From Arenicellales bacterium (GTDB lineage Bacteria > Pseudomonadota > Gammaproteobacteria > Arenicellales > JAJDZL01): a stretch of 64,000 nucleotides of DNA. The stretch lies in contig OX638343.1 of assembly GCA_951813075.1 (NCBI GenBank), forward strand, positions 2,993,999-3,057,998, read 5' to 3'. Shown piece by piece: positions 56,250 to 64,000 of this stretch. The position numbers and the translations under genes are program-made. The notes below the pieces were generated by a model that saw only the letters and a list, made by a program, of their open reading frames with translations, did not search any database and was not told the DNA's origin. Each line of letters opens with the position of its first letter. Position 1 is the stretch's first letter.

Positions 56250-56377
56250 GGTCTGTAACAGTACGAAAGAATCGGAAGGTTTCAATTATCCCGCCGAGTT
56301 CTGATTTATCCTTGTTCTGACCTCACTTTGATTTATCTAATAAATTCTTGAAGCAAACAGGCCTGCAGTTGGACACG

Positions 56378-56989
56378 CTATCTATTGTAACCGCCCGTAT
56401 ATGGCAATGAATTGTAGAGATTCTCAACCTTGTCCATATTGTCCAGCAAAAGCGCTGTACTGTCCCACAAGCCTTCCATGAGTGTGTTCTTGTGGTGCTC
56501 TCGCATATGAACATCGACCGACGCGTCTTCACAGGATAGTTTGCCTGTTCCAAGATCGACAGTCCATTGTATGTTTGACTGCGCTTGGCATTTGTTCTGA
56601 ACCTCGCGCATATCCGACGCCGAGGCAGTGACAGCAGGAATTCCCAGGGTGATGCAGTTGGATGCGAAAATTTCTGCAAATGATTCACCGACGATTGCAT
56701 GAATCCCCCATCTTCGAAGCGCCTGAGGAGCATGTTCACGACTGGAACCACAACCAAAGTTCTTATTGACAAACAGCAGTCTGGATCCCTGTCGATCTTC
56801 ATGATTGAAGGGATGGTCCTTATTGTTCATATCGTCGTCGAAACGTTCATCGAAAAATGGAAACTTTCCGAGATTCGCGAACGTGATTTCCTTTAGAAAT
56901 CTCGCCGGTATGATTCGATCCGTATCAATGTCATCGCCAACGATGGCGATGGCTTTTCCAGTTATGGTCCTGATTTTCATCTCCGTCAT
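56378..56989 (-). CDS. leuD: 3-isopropylmalate dehydratase small subunit
   Basis: This is the swivel-domain subunit of isopropylmalate isomerase in leucine synthesis. It has DIDTDRIIPARFLKEI near the start and NFGCGSSREHAPQALRRWG, plus the SFAEIFASNCITLGIPAV stretch. Length is 203 residues. It follows leuC by 19 nt with a GGGGAGACG region before the ATG. leuB, the usual next gene, is not present; an ArsR gene follows instead. Confidence 0.95.
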   Translation of the reverse strand: MTEMKIRTITGKAIAIVGDDIDTDRIIPARFLKEITFANLGKFPFFDERFDDDMNNKDHPFNHEDRQGSRLLFVNKNFGCGSSREHAPQALRRWGIHAIVGESFAEIFASNCITLGIPAVTASASDMREVQNKCQAQSNIQWTVDLGTGKLSCEDASVDVHMREHHKNTLMEGLWDSTALLLDNMDKVENLYNSLPYTGGYNR

Positions 56990-57008
56990 GGTCGTCTCCC
57001 CAAAGTCA

Positions 57009-58415
57009 TTAAGCGGACAGTGAACGAATATCCGTTACTGCGCCATTGATTGCAGCTGCCGCTGCCATAGGTGGCGACATCAGCAGCGTTCTTCCGTGTG
57101 GACTACCTTGTCGTCCGATAAAGTTGCGATTGCTGGTGCTTGCGCATATCTCATCGTCTAGCAAACGGTCCGGGTTCATGGCGAGACACATGGAACATCC
57201 CGGCTGCCGCCATTGAAGACCTGCCTCAAGGAATATTTGGTCCAGTCCTTCGGCGATAGATTGCTTGGCAACTTCCTGAGATCCTGGTACAACAATTGCA
57301 CGCACACCTTTGGAGACTTTCTGATCTCGCACGACATCTGCGGCTGCCCGAAGATCCTCTATACGGGAATTTGTACAGCTACCAATGAAGACAACATCAA
57401 TCTTGACGCCGTTCATGGATTGTCCAGGTTTGAGTTTCATATGATCAAACGCGCGTTCCGCGGTTTGGCGCTCACCGTCCGGAAGTGAGTTGAGCAAGGG
57501 TAAACTCTCATCAATTCCCACGCTTTGACCGGGATTGATGCCCCAAGTCACATGTGGCGCAATATCATCAGCTGAAATCTGGATTTTATCGTCGTACTGC
57601 GCATCGCGATCAGAACGAATCGACTCCCAGTCATTCACTGCATTGTCCCAGGCATTTCCATCAGGCGCAAAAGGTCGCCCCTTCAGGTAGTTGTATGTCG
57701 TACTGTCAGGGTTGACGTAGCCGATGCGGGCACCTCCTTCAATCGACATATTGCAGACAGTCATGCGCTCTTCCATCGTCATATTGTCAATGGTTGACCC
57801 CGCGTACTCATATGCATGGCCGATTCCTGCCTTGACGCCAAGTTGGCGAATAATGCGTAGTATGACATCCTTTGCGAATACCCCTTCGTTCAGGGTTCCA
57901 TTAATCTCGATGCGCCGCACCTTAAGCGAGTCCATACTCAGACACTGGGTTGCGAGCACGTCGCCGACCTGCGTAGTACCGATTCCGAACGCGAGAGTGC
58001 CGAAGGCACCGTGGGTGGAGGTATGAGAATCGCCGCAGGCTACAGTCATTCCAGGATGCACCATGCCTTGCTCGGGACCGATTACGTGCACAATGCCTTG
58101 TTCAGGTGCACCAACGCCGAAGTATCTGATATTGAATTCAGTTGTGTTGTCCTGCAGCGCCTGTGCCATGGCTTCTGCTTCAGAGTCCTTATAAGGTCTT
58201 GCCTGGCTCACGGTCGGAATGATGTGATCAATGGTAGCGATCGTGCGGTTGGGGTAGGCGACTTTCAGACCACGTTCGCGAAGCATATCGCATGCTTGAG
58301 GGCTGGTTACCTCATGAATCAAATGCAATCCTATAAACAACTGGTACTGACCTGTCTGTAACTGACACACCGTGTGCCTGTCCCAAATTTTGTTATATAG
58401 AGTATTGAATGCCAT
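57009..58415 (-). CDS. leuC: 3-isopropylmalate dehydratase large subunit
   Basis: This is the aconitase-fold catalytic subunit carrying a [4Fe-4S] cluster. Cluster cysteines lie in [13 protein letters not shown] and in [28 protein letters not shown] is the substrate-binding signature. Length is 468 residues. The GGAGAAAT before the ATG is a good ribosome-binding site. Confidence 0.96.
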   Translation of the reverse strand: MAFNTLYNKIWDRHTVCQLQTGQYQLFIGLHLIHEVTSPQACDMLRERGLKVAYPNRTIATIDHIIPTVSQARPYKDSEAEAMAQALQDNTTEFNIRYFGVGAPEQGIVHVIGPEQGMVHPGMTVACGDSHTSTHGAFGTLAFGIGTTQVGDVLATQCLSMDSLKVRRIEINGTLNEGVFAKDVILRIIRQLGVKAGIGHAYEYAGSTIDNMTMEERMTVCNMSIEGGARIGYVNPDSTTYNYLKGRPFAPDGNAWDNAVNDWESIRSDRDAQYDDKIQISADDIAPHVTWGINPGQSVGIDESLPLLNSLPDGERQTAERAFDHMKLKPGQSMNGVKIDVVFIGSCTNSRIEDLRAAADVVRDQKVSKGVRAIVVPGSQEVAKQSIAEGLDQIFLEAGLQWRQPGCSMCLAMNPDRLLDDEICASTSNRNFIGRQGSPHGRTLLMSPPMAAAAAINGAVTDIRSLSA

Positions 58416-58450
58416 AATTTCTCCTCAAAATACTTCTGACAGAGATTAAT

Positions 58451-58489
58451 ATAATCGGTTTTACGGGTGACGAATTTGGAATAATCGGT
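58451..58489 (-). promoter_or_regulatory. Repeated 9-mer upstream of leuC
   Basis: ATAATCGGT occurs at 58451-58459 and 58481-58489, exactly 30 bp apart, in the 94-bp spacer between dmdA and leuC. On the minus strand it reads ACCGATTAT. The spacing of about three helical turns suits a regulator binding twice. No consensus promoter was identified with confidence. Confidence 0.35.
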
Positions 58490-58509
58490 ACGACCGGTTT
58501 CCCTTCCGA

Positions 58510-59613
58510 TCAAAAGAAGGGCAGTTCTACAACTTGCGCCTCGTGAATCTTGCCCTCGAAATCGACCTCGACACTATCTCCCGACTGCACGGTTATAGAG
58601 ACCAGCGCCAGACCGACATTTGCATTCATGCGCCAAGAGAAGGCCGTACTGGTCACCGAGCCCACCTTTTTTCCACTTTGCAGAGTGTCATACCAGGTTC
58701 TAGCCAGCAAGTGTGACAATTCAGCGTCGATGACGACCCCCAACTGGTGTCTATGAATGCCCTGTTGTCTGATATCGCGCAATGCGCAAATTCCAATCAC
58801 TTCATCGGGTAGTTGCAGATCAACATATTTCCCCAATCGAACTTCAAACGGATTGGTTCTATCATCGTTATCGTTACCGAAACTGAGTAGTCCGGATTCA
58901 ATTCGTTCGGAGTGGTTCGGTGTACCCGCTTGAATGTCCCATGGTTGACCGGCTTCTCGTACGATATTCCACAATTTTGTGCCTTTCGAACCATCACAAA
59001 GATAAAGCTCGAAACCGCCTTGATTCGAATAGCCAGAACGTCCGACAATAAGAGGTATGTCTTCGATCTGTGTGTCTTTGATTTGAAATCTCCGTATCTT
59101 GCGTACCCAGTCACCGAGTAGGGCAGCGACTACATTCTCGGCGTTCGGACCTTGAATCGCCAATGGTGAAGCGTCGGGTTCTGAGACTTCGACATTCAAG
59201 GATCTTTCAGCTGATATCGCGTTTGCCCAAAATTGGATCTGCGAATCGGCGATGGATATCCAGTAAACTTCGTCGGACAGTCTGTTGATTACAGGATCGT
59301 TGAGTAAATTCCCTTGATGGTTGCAGATCGGGGCATATTTCCCTTGACCGTTTGACAACGTATCCAAATTCCGTACTGTAAGCTGCTGCGTCAACTTGCC
59401 CGCATCGGGTCCTTTCAGTTGAATTTGGCGCTCAGCGGCAACATCCCACATGGAGACACCATTCAGCAATTGCCAATACTCACCTTCCGGATCGCCATAA
59501 CTGGTTGGCAGAAGCATTCTGTTATAGGTCGTGAAGTTTTTGACCCCTTCGGCAACGGTCGCGTCATAAAACGGAGATGCGCGAACTCTTGGTGTAGGTA
59601 GAATTTTGAACAT
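58510..59613 (-). CDS. dmdA: Dimethylsulfoniopropionate demethylase DmdA
   Basis: This 367-residue protein of the glycine cleavage T-protein fold transfers a methyl group from DMSP to tetrahydrofolate, giving methylmercaptopropionate. Segments such as TYNRMLLPTSYG, SMWDVAAERQI, YWISIADSQIQFW, LAIQGP, RSGYSNQGGFELYL and SERIESGLLSFGND agree closely with my recollection of the Pelagibacter enzyme, as does the VVELPFF C-terminus. These separate it from GcvT. dmdB, dmdC and dmdD are not in the window. It is upstream of leuCD on the same strand. Confidence 0.85.
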   Translation of the reverse strand: MFKILPTPRVRASPFYDATVAEGVKNFTTYNRMLLPTSYGDPEGEYWQLLNGVSMWDVAAERQIQLKGPDAGKLTQQLTVRNLDTLSNGQGKYAPICNHQGNLLNDPVINRLSDEVYWISIADSQIQFWANAISAERSLNVEVSEPDASPLAIQGPNAENVVAALLGDWVRKIRRFQIKDTQIEDIPLIVGRSGYSNQGGFELYLCDGSKGTKLWNIVREAGQPWDIQAGTPNHSERIESGLLSFGNDNDDRTNPFEVRLGKYVDLQLPDEVIGICALRDIRQQGIHRHQLGVVIDAELSHLLARTWYDTLQSGKKVGSVTSTAFSWRMNANVGLALVSITVQSGDSVEVDFEGKIHEAQVVELPFF

Positions 59614-60384
59614 AAGGGTGCACCTGATGAACTATCAGCAGTGCTCACAATTAAGGGAAGAAATGATGATGAATCAAGTCCGTAAAAATGGAGATTTTAC
59701 AACGATTGCAGGTTGATTCGACCCCATTGCGATGATTGGCGCAATAGCGTGGGATTTTCAGAGTAAAAATAGAAAGAGGAGACTTCCCGCGAGCTTTTCA
59801 GAAAACGCGTTCCCTTCGCGTGATCAACTGCTGAATAACCAGCTTTCAACTCGCCAATCGGGGCGAAGCCGCTCGTGATACACATGCCTCGATGTCGATT
59901 CAGTACACGCCAAACTCAGGTTACCAGAACGGATGACTCCGTGCGAAATTCTGAGTGCTTGGGATTTCAGGATCGATTGAAAATTGAAGAAATACCCGAT
60001 AAGTCTGAGCTTCCCAGATGTTCGTGATGTCCGATCCATATGAGTGAATTGAACCTGGTCAACCGCTACAAATCCCAAAAAATTCAAGATGATTTCAAGA
60101 CATTTGTTTTGTCTGTGGATTGACATAAGTATATTTTGATAGTAACAAACGTGAATTTGAATAAAAGATTTATATAAATATAATTAATACAATAAGATAA
60201 ATCTTATATTAATGATCGTTAATATGAATAAATATTCATGGTAATAGGAAAATATATCCCTTGAATAATCGCAAATATGCACTATCTTATACATCGACTG
60301 AAAAGCAATATTTGAACACACAATTGCAAAGTGCTTAAGTCAGTCAGATTGATAGTAACTAAACTAATTTTTTGAGGGATAAAA
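59614..60384. other. AT-rich gap of 771 bp upstream of the DUF1127 locus
   Basis: No gene is supported. The stretch 60127-60260 is very AT-rich with long A/T tracts, likely promoter or curved DNA. TTGAAT at 60261-60266 and TATCTT at 60283-60288 are a weak promoter candidate for the small ORF downstream. Confidence 0.4.
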
Positions 60385-60474
60385 GTGTTTCAGAAAATTC
60401 ATGACAGAGTTGGAATTTCCTTCATCGGCGCCGTAGTGGTGCTGGTTGTAGTTACCAACGTGGTGCACTATTAA
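60385..60474 (+). CDS. 29-residue single-pass membrane peptide
   Basis: GTG at 60385 to TAA at 60474 encodes a short basic start (FQKIHDRVG) and a strongly hydrophobic stretch (ISFIGAVVVLVVVTNVV) ending HY. GAGGG lies 6 nt before the start. It is 48 nt upstream of the DUF1127 gene and the pair is closed by a strong terminator, so it may be a translated leader or a true small membrane protein. Confidence 0.5.
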   Translation: MFQKIHDRVGISFIGAVVVLVVVTNVVHY

Positions 60475-60522
60475 CTAATTTTTTTAACGTAATTTTATCG
60501 GGTAAACCGAGAGGAAAATTAA

Positions 60523-60834
60523 ATGACAGTTTTTAACTTGATTGACACCAATGCTCGCAGTGAAGCTGGGCACGTTCTTACAAATGCAGGGCGTATCGAC
60601 AGTGTGATCCAGTCAATCAAAGACGCTGGAATTCGCAGACATGCAATACGCGAACTGGAAGCGCTCAGTGATGAACAACTGGACGACATTGGAATTCCAC
60701 GATATGCAATCCGGGAATTAGTCGCAGCCAAATTCAAGAAATCGGCTGGGCAATCGGATTTAGCGAAATTGGCGAGAAAAGAAATCCGCTACTACGAACC
60801 AAGAGTAGTAAGGAAAGCCGAATTCGTAGCCTGA
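60523..60834 (+). CDS. DUF1127 family protein
   Basis: This 103-residue protein has the DUF1127 core (about 39-70): IRRHAIRELEALSDEQLDDI followed by GIPRYAIREL. DUF1127 proteins are small, arginine-rich and often stress- or phosphate-linked; in alphaproteobacteria some affect RNA turnover. The tail (RYYEPRVVRKAEF) is longer than in minimal members. GAGAGG precedes the ATG. Confidence 0.8.
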   Translation: MTVFNLIDTNARSEAGHVLTNAGRIDSVIQSIKDAGIRRHAIRELEALSDEQLDDIGIPRYAIRELVAAKFKKSAGQSDLAKLARKEIRYYEPRVVRKAEFVA

Positions 60835-60872
60835 AATACAAATTGATTTAAATTCTTATCCTCCTTTGAATT

Positions 60873-60902
60873 AGGCCACCACTTCGGTGGCCTCTTTTTT
60901 TG
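60873..60902 (+). terminator. Rho-independent terminator of the DUF1127 gene
   Basis: AGGCCACC (60873-60880), loop ACTTC and GGTGGCCT (60886-60893) form a perfect 8-bp stem followed by C and seven or more T. It lies 38 bp after the DUF1127 stop. Confidence 0.92.
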
Positions 60903-61407
60903 TACGCCAGACATGGCACTATTCCAGCACACGTGGTGGTCGCCGGATAACTTGGCGAAGCAAGTCCGCTACCGGCCCGACAAGGGAAATGATCAGCCGA
61001 ACGGCAGGGGATCGCAGCGCCGCCGCCTACAAGGGTGGATTGATTCGGTAGATCCGGTTGCTGAAGCTTCTGGCTGACGTGCTTGAAAACGTTCGTCTCA
61101 CCTGGCCGAGAACCATCGTCGACAGAGACACCAATGATCGGCAGCATTATGACCATTCAGGGGATGTGTAATTATCTTCTGACATTTGGCAAAACCAGCA
61201 AGTTCGCGCTCGGGTGGTCGAACGGTGCGTGAGTTTCTGCATGTCCATGCGCAGGATCGCGTGACCGAGCTGCTTGAACTTGGATTCACACAAGCAGATA
61301 GGCAAACATTAACTCATCTCAGGTGGGGACTTTCAAACATAATCAATACCGGATCAACGAAAAAGAGGGATCAACACCTTCGTATTGATTGAATATTTTT
61401 CGGGCAA
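60903..61407. other. Gap of about 500 bp with no recognised gene
   Basis: The first 280 bp are more GC-rich than the flanks. Open frames exist on both strands (minus 60848-61156, plus 61186-61392) but none resembles a known family and their composition is unlike the neighbours. It may be old mobile DNA. Confidence 0.4.
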
Positions 61408-61773
61408 TTATCGGTTATCTCGGTTCTCAGAATGTAGCGCAATGTGCTGCAAAACCAACTCCTGGAGCCCGTCGAACCTGTCCTCGAGCCCGTCGAACCT
61501 ACGATCGAACTTATCCTCGAGCCCGTCGAACCTGCGATCGAACTTATCCTCGAGCCCGTCAACTCTGTCAGTCAACCTCGCCAAACCGACGTTGAGGTCG
61601 GACAACTGCAAGATGACGACTGTCGTTACGACTATGCAACCGATTCCGACAGCGATCATCGCAGTGAATGCGAGCTTGATGAACAAGCTTTGCCACTTGA
61701 TGTCTCGCTCGATCGCCACCAATCGAGCGTCAGTGACTTTGCTGGCGTCGCTGGTGATGGCGCTATTTGCCAT
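61408..61773 (-). CDS. Membrane-anchored protein with 11-residue coiled repeats
   Basis: The 121-residue protein has a hydrophilic N-terminus, one long membrane segment (about 29-55) and a C-terminal coil. The coil has near-identical 11-residue units (FDGLEDKFDRR) at about 71-103 that continue into LQELVLQHIALH. The units suit an undecad coiled coil. GGAAATC precedes the ATG. No function can be given. It could be expressed as a trimeric stalk or belong to a mobile element. Confidence 0.55.
   Translation of the reverse strand: MANSAITSDASKVTDARLVAIERDIKWQSLFIKLAFTAMIAVGIGCIVVTTVVILQLSDLNVGLARLTDRVDGLEDKFDRRFDGLEDKFDRRFDGLEDRFDGLQELVLQHIALHSENRDNR
61461..61560 (-). repeat. 33-bp in-frame tandem repeat
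   Basis: Two full 33-bp units (61482-61514 and 61515-61547) differ at a single base, flanked by partial copies at 61461-61481 and 61548-61560. Each unit encodes 11 residues of the coiled-coil protein on the minus strand. Near identity at the DNA level points to recent duplication and possible copy-number variation. Confidence 0.9.
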
Positions 61774-62313
61774 GATTTCCTTCGATAATTTTGCTGGAGA
61801 ACTACCAGCCCTTCCCGGGATAACAATCCCCTAGAGGTGGTCAAAGTTATGCAGTCGATCTTCCTCCTGGTTGTTTGCCAAGATTCTCCTGGTTGCTCGC
61901 TGCAGATCTGAGTCCACAACCGCAAGGCCGGTGGCAGTAGGCCACACATGCGTTTCAACGGCTTTCGCACGATTTCATGCAACCGTCATTTTCGCAGGTC
62001 TACCAGCGCATTACAAGTTGGTTTCATCAGCGCTGGCTCAAAGCGTTGCTGAATGTAGTTGGGTGTGCCAGGCGCCAACGCGATCATTGCTCTTAGATGC
62101 TGTGGCTTGAGTTGATAGTTCGATGATTTCTGGTACAGAAAAACTGCCAATCAGTGATCCTGCCAAAAAATCATACGCGCACCTTGTGCTTTCACTAAAT
62201 TAAACGTCACAATAGCGCTAATGCTATATTTAGCAGTTGATTTCAGTAGGGATGGGTCGCGCAGGACCGACAATTTCAAACAAGAATTTTCATTTGATCT
62301 GAAAGGTTGATTT
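61774..62313. other. Gap of 540 bp upstream of the HpaB-like gene
   Basis: Frames on both strands here do not look coding. TATATT at 62225-62230 lies within a TA-rich patch with short inverted repeats (GCTA...TAGC) and could be a -10 box for the downstream gene. Nothing else is supported. Confidence 0.4.
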
Positions 62314-63765
62314 GTGTTAAGGACGGGTAACGAATACAAGGAATCCCTTGACGACGGTCGAGTCGTTTATATGGATGGCGAGCGAGTTGAAAAGGTTTCG
62401 ACGCATCCGGCATTTAAACCACTTGTGGACATTCGGGCACGAATGTTTGATATGCCACATACCGAAGAGCATCAGGATCTTCTCAGTTATACCGACGAGA
62501 GTGGAGACACCAACGCGATTTTGCTGAAAATGCCATATGATCAGCAGGATTGGCATCAGAAACGAACTGCGGTCGATACCGTGCTGAACGATATTGGCGG
62601 TGTGGTGACACGGGTCGGAGACGAGACAGTCGGGGAAATGTGGTCGCTGTATGATGGCAGCGACGTACTGGCTGAGATTGACCCGAGGTTTGCCGAAAAC
62701 ATAAAGAATCACATCGATCGCGTGATCAGGAATGACATCTTTCACGTTTCGGCGAATACAGATCCGAAAGGCGACCGCTCCAAGCGTCCGCAAGAACAAG
62801 ACCCGGATATGCTTCTGCATGTGGTTCGGGAAACTGATGCGGGTATAGTCATTCGTGGCGCCAAATATGAAACCGCGTCAGCCTACGCCGAGCAGGCTTT
62901 TGTAAAGCCCACGATCGCCAACTGGGGAGATCAGAAGCTGTCCGATTACGCCGTCGGTGTGATCTCACCGATGAACGCAAAAGGAATCACTCATATCTGT
63001 CGTTCCGGGTTTGCCGGCCGTGGTTCCGCAAAAGACTACCCACTTTCAAATAAATTTGATGAAATCGATACGTTGATGATCTTTGACGACGTGCTGATTC
63101 CATGGGAAGATGTGTTGTTTTATCAGCATACTCGGGCTGCGACGTTTATTCGTTCTACACTCCATCGCTACAGCGCGTTTTCGTTCGTGCAGCGAATTCA
63201 AAAGACTGCTGACATGATGATTGGCGCGGCAATGTTCAATGTTCGACAGACCGGGTTGGACAAGCAACAGGCAGTGCGGGAAAAATTGGCGCAACTGGTC
63301 TGTTATCGGGAAGGCATCAACGCGCACCTGACAGCAGCAATCGCCACTGGTGTGGTTAGTCCGAAAGGATTGCTGATGCCGAATCCATCGCTGCTGTACA
63401 CAGGCCGCGTGCTGGCATGCTCACAACTGCATCACATGATGCATATAGCCCGAGAGCTTTGTGGTGGACAGATATGTGTGACACCGGACAGTGTCAACTT
63501 TGAATCCGAGGAAGTCAGTTTCTGGTTGAACAAATACTATTCGATCAACGAAGACTGGCAGTCTGAAGATCGCCGCAAGTTACTGGCGATGGCAAGGGAT
63601 CTGCTCAATTCCGACTATGCGGGGCACAAACTGACTTTTCAGTTGTTCGCCCAATCGCCACCATTTGCGCACCTGAATGCGGTTTATGTAAACTTTGACT
63701 TCAAGGAACCGATGAGATTTGTTAAAAAGGCGGCAAATCTCTCGGATGCAATCTCGATAGACTAG
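62314..63765 (+). CDS. HpaB/PvcC-family FAD-dependent monooxygenase or dehydratase
   Basis: This 483-residue protein of the 4-hydroxyphenylacetate 3-monooxygenase/4-hydroxybutyryl-CoA dehydratase family uses reduced FAD. It starts LRTGNEYKESLDDGR, a typical opening, and has VIRGAKYETASAYAEQ, FDDVLIPWEDVLFY and RELCGGQI near the C-terminus. The start is GTG at 62314 with AAAGG upstream. The cysteine and histidine set of the radical dehydratase is not evident, so a monooxygenase is favoured. A RidA family gene follows 21 nt downstream. Confidence 0.85.
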   Translation: MLRTGNEYKESLDDGRVVYMDGERVEKVSTHPAFKPLVDIRARMFDMPHTEEHQDLLSYTDESGDTNAILLKMPYDQQDWHQKRTAVDTVLNDIGGVVTRVGDETVGEMWSLYDGSDVLAEIDPRFAENIKNHIDRVIRNDIFHVSANTDPKGDRSKRPQEQDPDMLLHVVRETDAGIVIRGAKYETASAYAEQAFVKPTIANWGDQKLSDYAVGVISPMNAKGITHICRSGFAGRGSAKDYPLSNKFDEIDTLMIFDDVLIPWEDVLFYQHTRAATFIRSTLHRYSAFSFVQRIQKTADMMIGAAMFNVRQTGLDKQQAVREKLAQLVCYREGINAHLTAAIATGVVSPKGLLMPNPSLLYTGRVLACSQLHHMMHIARELCGGQICVTPDSVNFESEEVSFWLNKYYSINEDWQSEDRRKLLAMARDLLNSDYAGHKLTFQLFAQSPPFAHLNAVYVNFDFKEPMRFVKKAANLSDAISID

Positions 63766-63786
63766 CTGACAGGTTGGGGTAGAAGA

Positions 63787-64000
63787 ATGTCTAAACACGC
63801 CAGACTGAGAAAATTCAATACTCGCGACACCTACCCGGGTCAAGCAATGGACAACGATCTGTGTCAGGTCGTCAAGGCTGGAAATCTGATATTTCTGCGC
63901 GGTCAGGTTGGAAGCGATTTTGAGGGTAACGTGATCGGGATTGGAAACCCGGCGGCACAGACCGAACAGGCAATGCGCAATGTCAAGCAACTGCTTGAGG
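63787..64000 (+). CDS. RidA/YjgF family protein, 5' part
   Basis: The gene runs off the window after 71 codons. It begins SKHARLRKFNTRDTYPGQAM and has VKAGNLIFLRGQVGSDFEG, then AAQTEQAMRNVKQLLE, the typical RidA trimer core. RidA proteins hydrolyse reactive enamine or imine intermediates; some accompany flavin monooxygenases in ring-cleavage pathways, which fits the upstream gene. Confidence 0.88.
   Translation, partial: MSKHARLRKFNTRDTYPGQAMDNDLCQVVKAGNLIFLRGQVGSDFEGNVIGIGNPAAQTEQAMRNVKQLLE

Noticed and set aside
60848..61156. 102-codon minus-strand frame after the DUF1127 terminator
   Set aside because: It reads through the terminator hairpin and shows no recognisable domain.
61461..61560. 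Possible CRISPR-like repeat
   Set aside because: The repeats are tandem without spacers and lie in frame within a coiled-coil gene; no cas genes are present.
61871..62110. 79-codon plus-strand frame before the HpaB-like gene
   Set aside because: No ribosome-binding site or domain pattern; composition does not look coding.

Overview
The window looks like a chromosomal segment of a marine gammaproteobacterium. Two housekeeping blocks follow the usual non-enteric gammaproteobacterial order: nnr-tsaE-amiB-mutL-miaA-hfq-hflX-hflK-hflC-DUF2065-hisZ-purA (1-11.7 kb), and gatCAB divergent from mreBCD-mrdA-rodA-mltB-rlpA-lipB (26.8-38.3 kb). A protein that closely follows the DMSP demethylase DmdA, together with TRAP transport genes, points to a marine habitat. 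The species cannot be named from the sequence alone.

Layout. 1-11.7 kb: DNA repair, tRNA modification, Hfq, the HflKC protease regulators, and the entry points of histidine and purine synthesis. 11.7-17.1 kb: a MOSC protein, several uncharacterised membrane proteins, a TPR protein and a large sodium:solute symporter. 17.7-25.8 kb: an accessory block bounded by tRNA-Leu(CAG) and tRNA-Arg(TCG). It starts with a decayed reverse-transcriptase fragment and carries a coherent oxidative uronate pathway: TRAP transporter dctPQM, uronate dehydrogenase udh, galactarolactone cycloisomerase gci, 5-dehydro-4-deoxyglucarate dehydratase kdgD and a GntR/FCD regulator. A palindrome lies on the -10 box of the divergent promoter. 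25.8-38.3 kb: agmatinase, GatCAB and the elongasome/cell-wall operon.

38.3-43.4 kb: an APH-fold kinase paired with a class III aminotransferase, a divergent SDR, a lipoate-ligase-like protein lacking the usual lysine, and a Mug-type DNA glycosylase. 43.4-45.5 kb: a decayed three-gene locus with a truncated TIGR04255-like gene, an intact HTH gene and a third gene broken by a one-base frameshift and by a mobile-element remnant. 45.8-48.4 kb: an AAA/DUF4143 ATPase and a secreted protein with two thioredoxin domains.

48.4-59.6 kb, all on the minus strand: dmdA, leuC, leuD, an ArsR regulator and a single-protein 2482-residue polyketide synthase. The synthase has the order KS-AT-DH-cMT-ER-KR-ACP and no thioesterase, the layout of fungal highly reducing iterative enzymes. 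59.6-64 kb: AT-rich non-coding DNA, a 29-codon membrane ORF followed by a DUF1127 gene, a membrane-anchored protein with 33-bp coding repeats, an HpaB-type flavin monooxygenase and the start of a RidA family gene.

The strongest candidates for undescribed biology are the fungal-like PKS with its ArsR neighbour, the TIGR04255/HTH/third-gene locus, and the kinase-aminotransferase pair.
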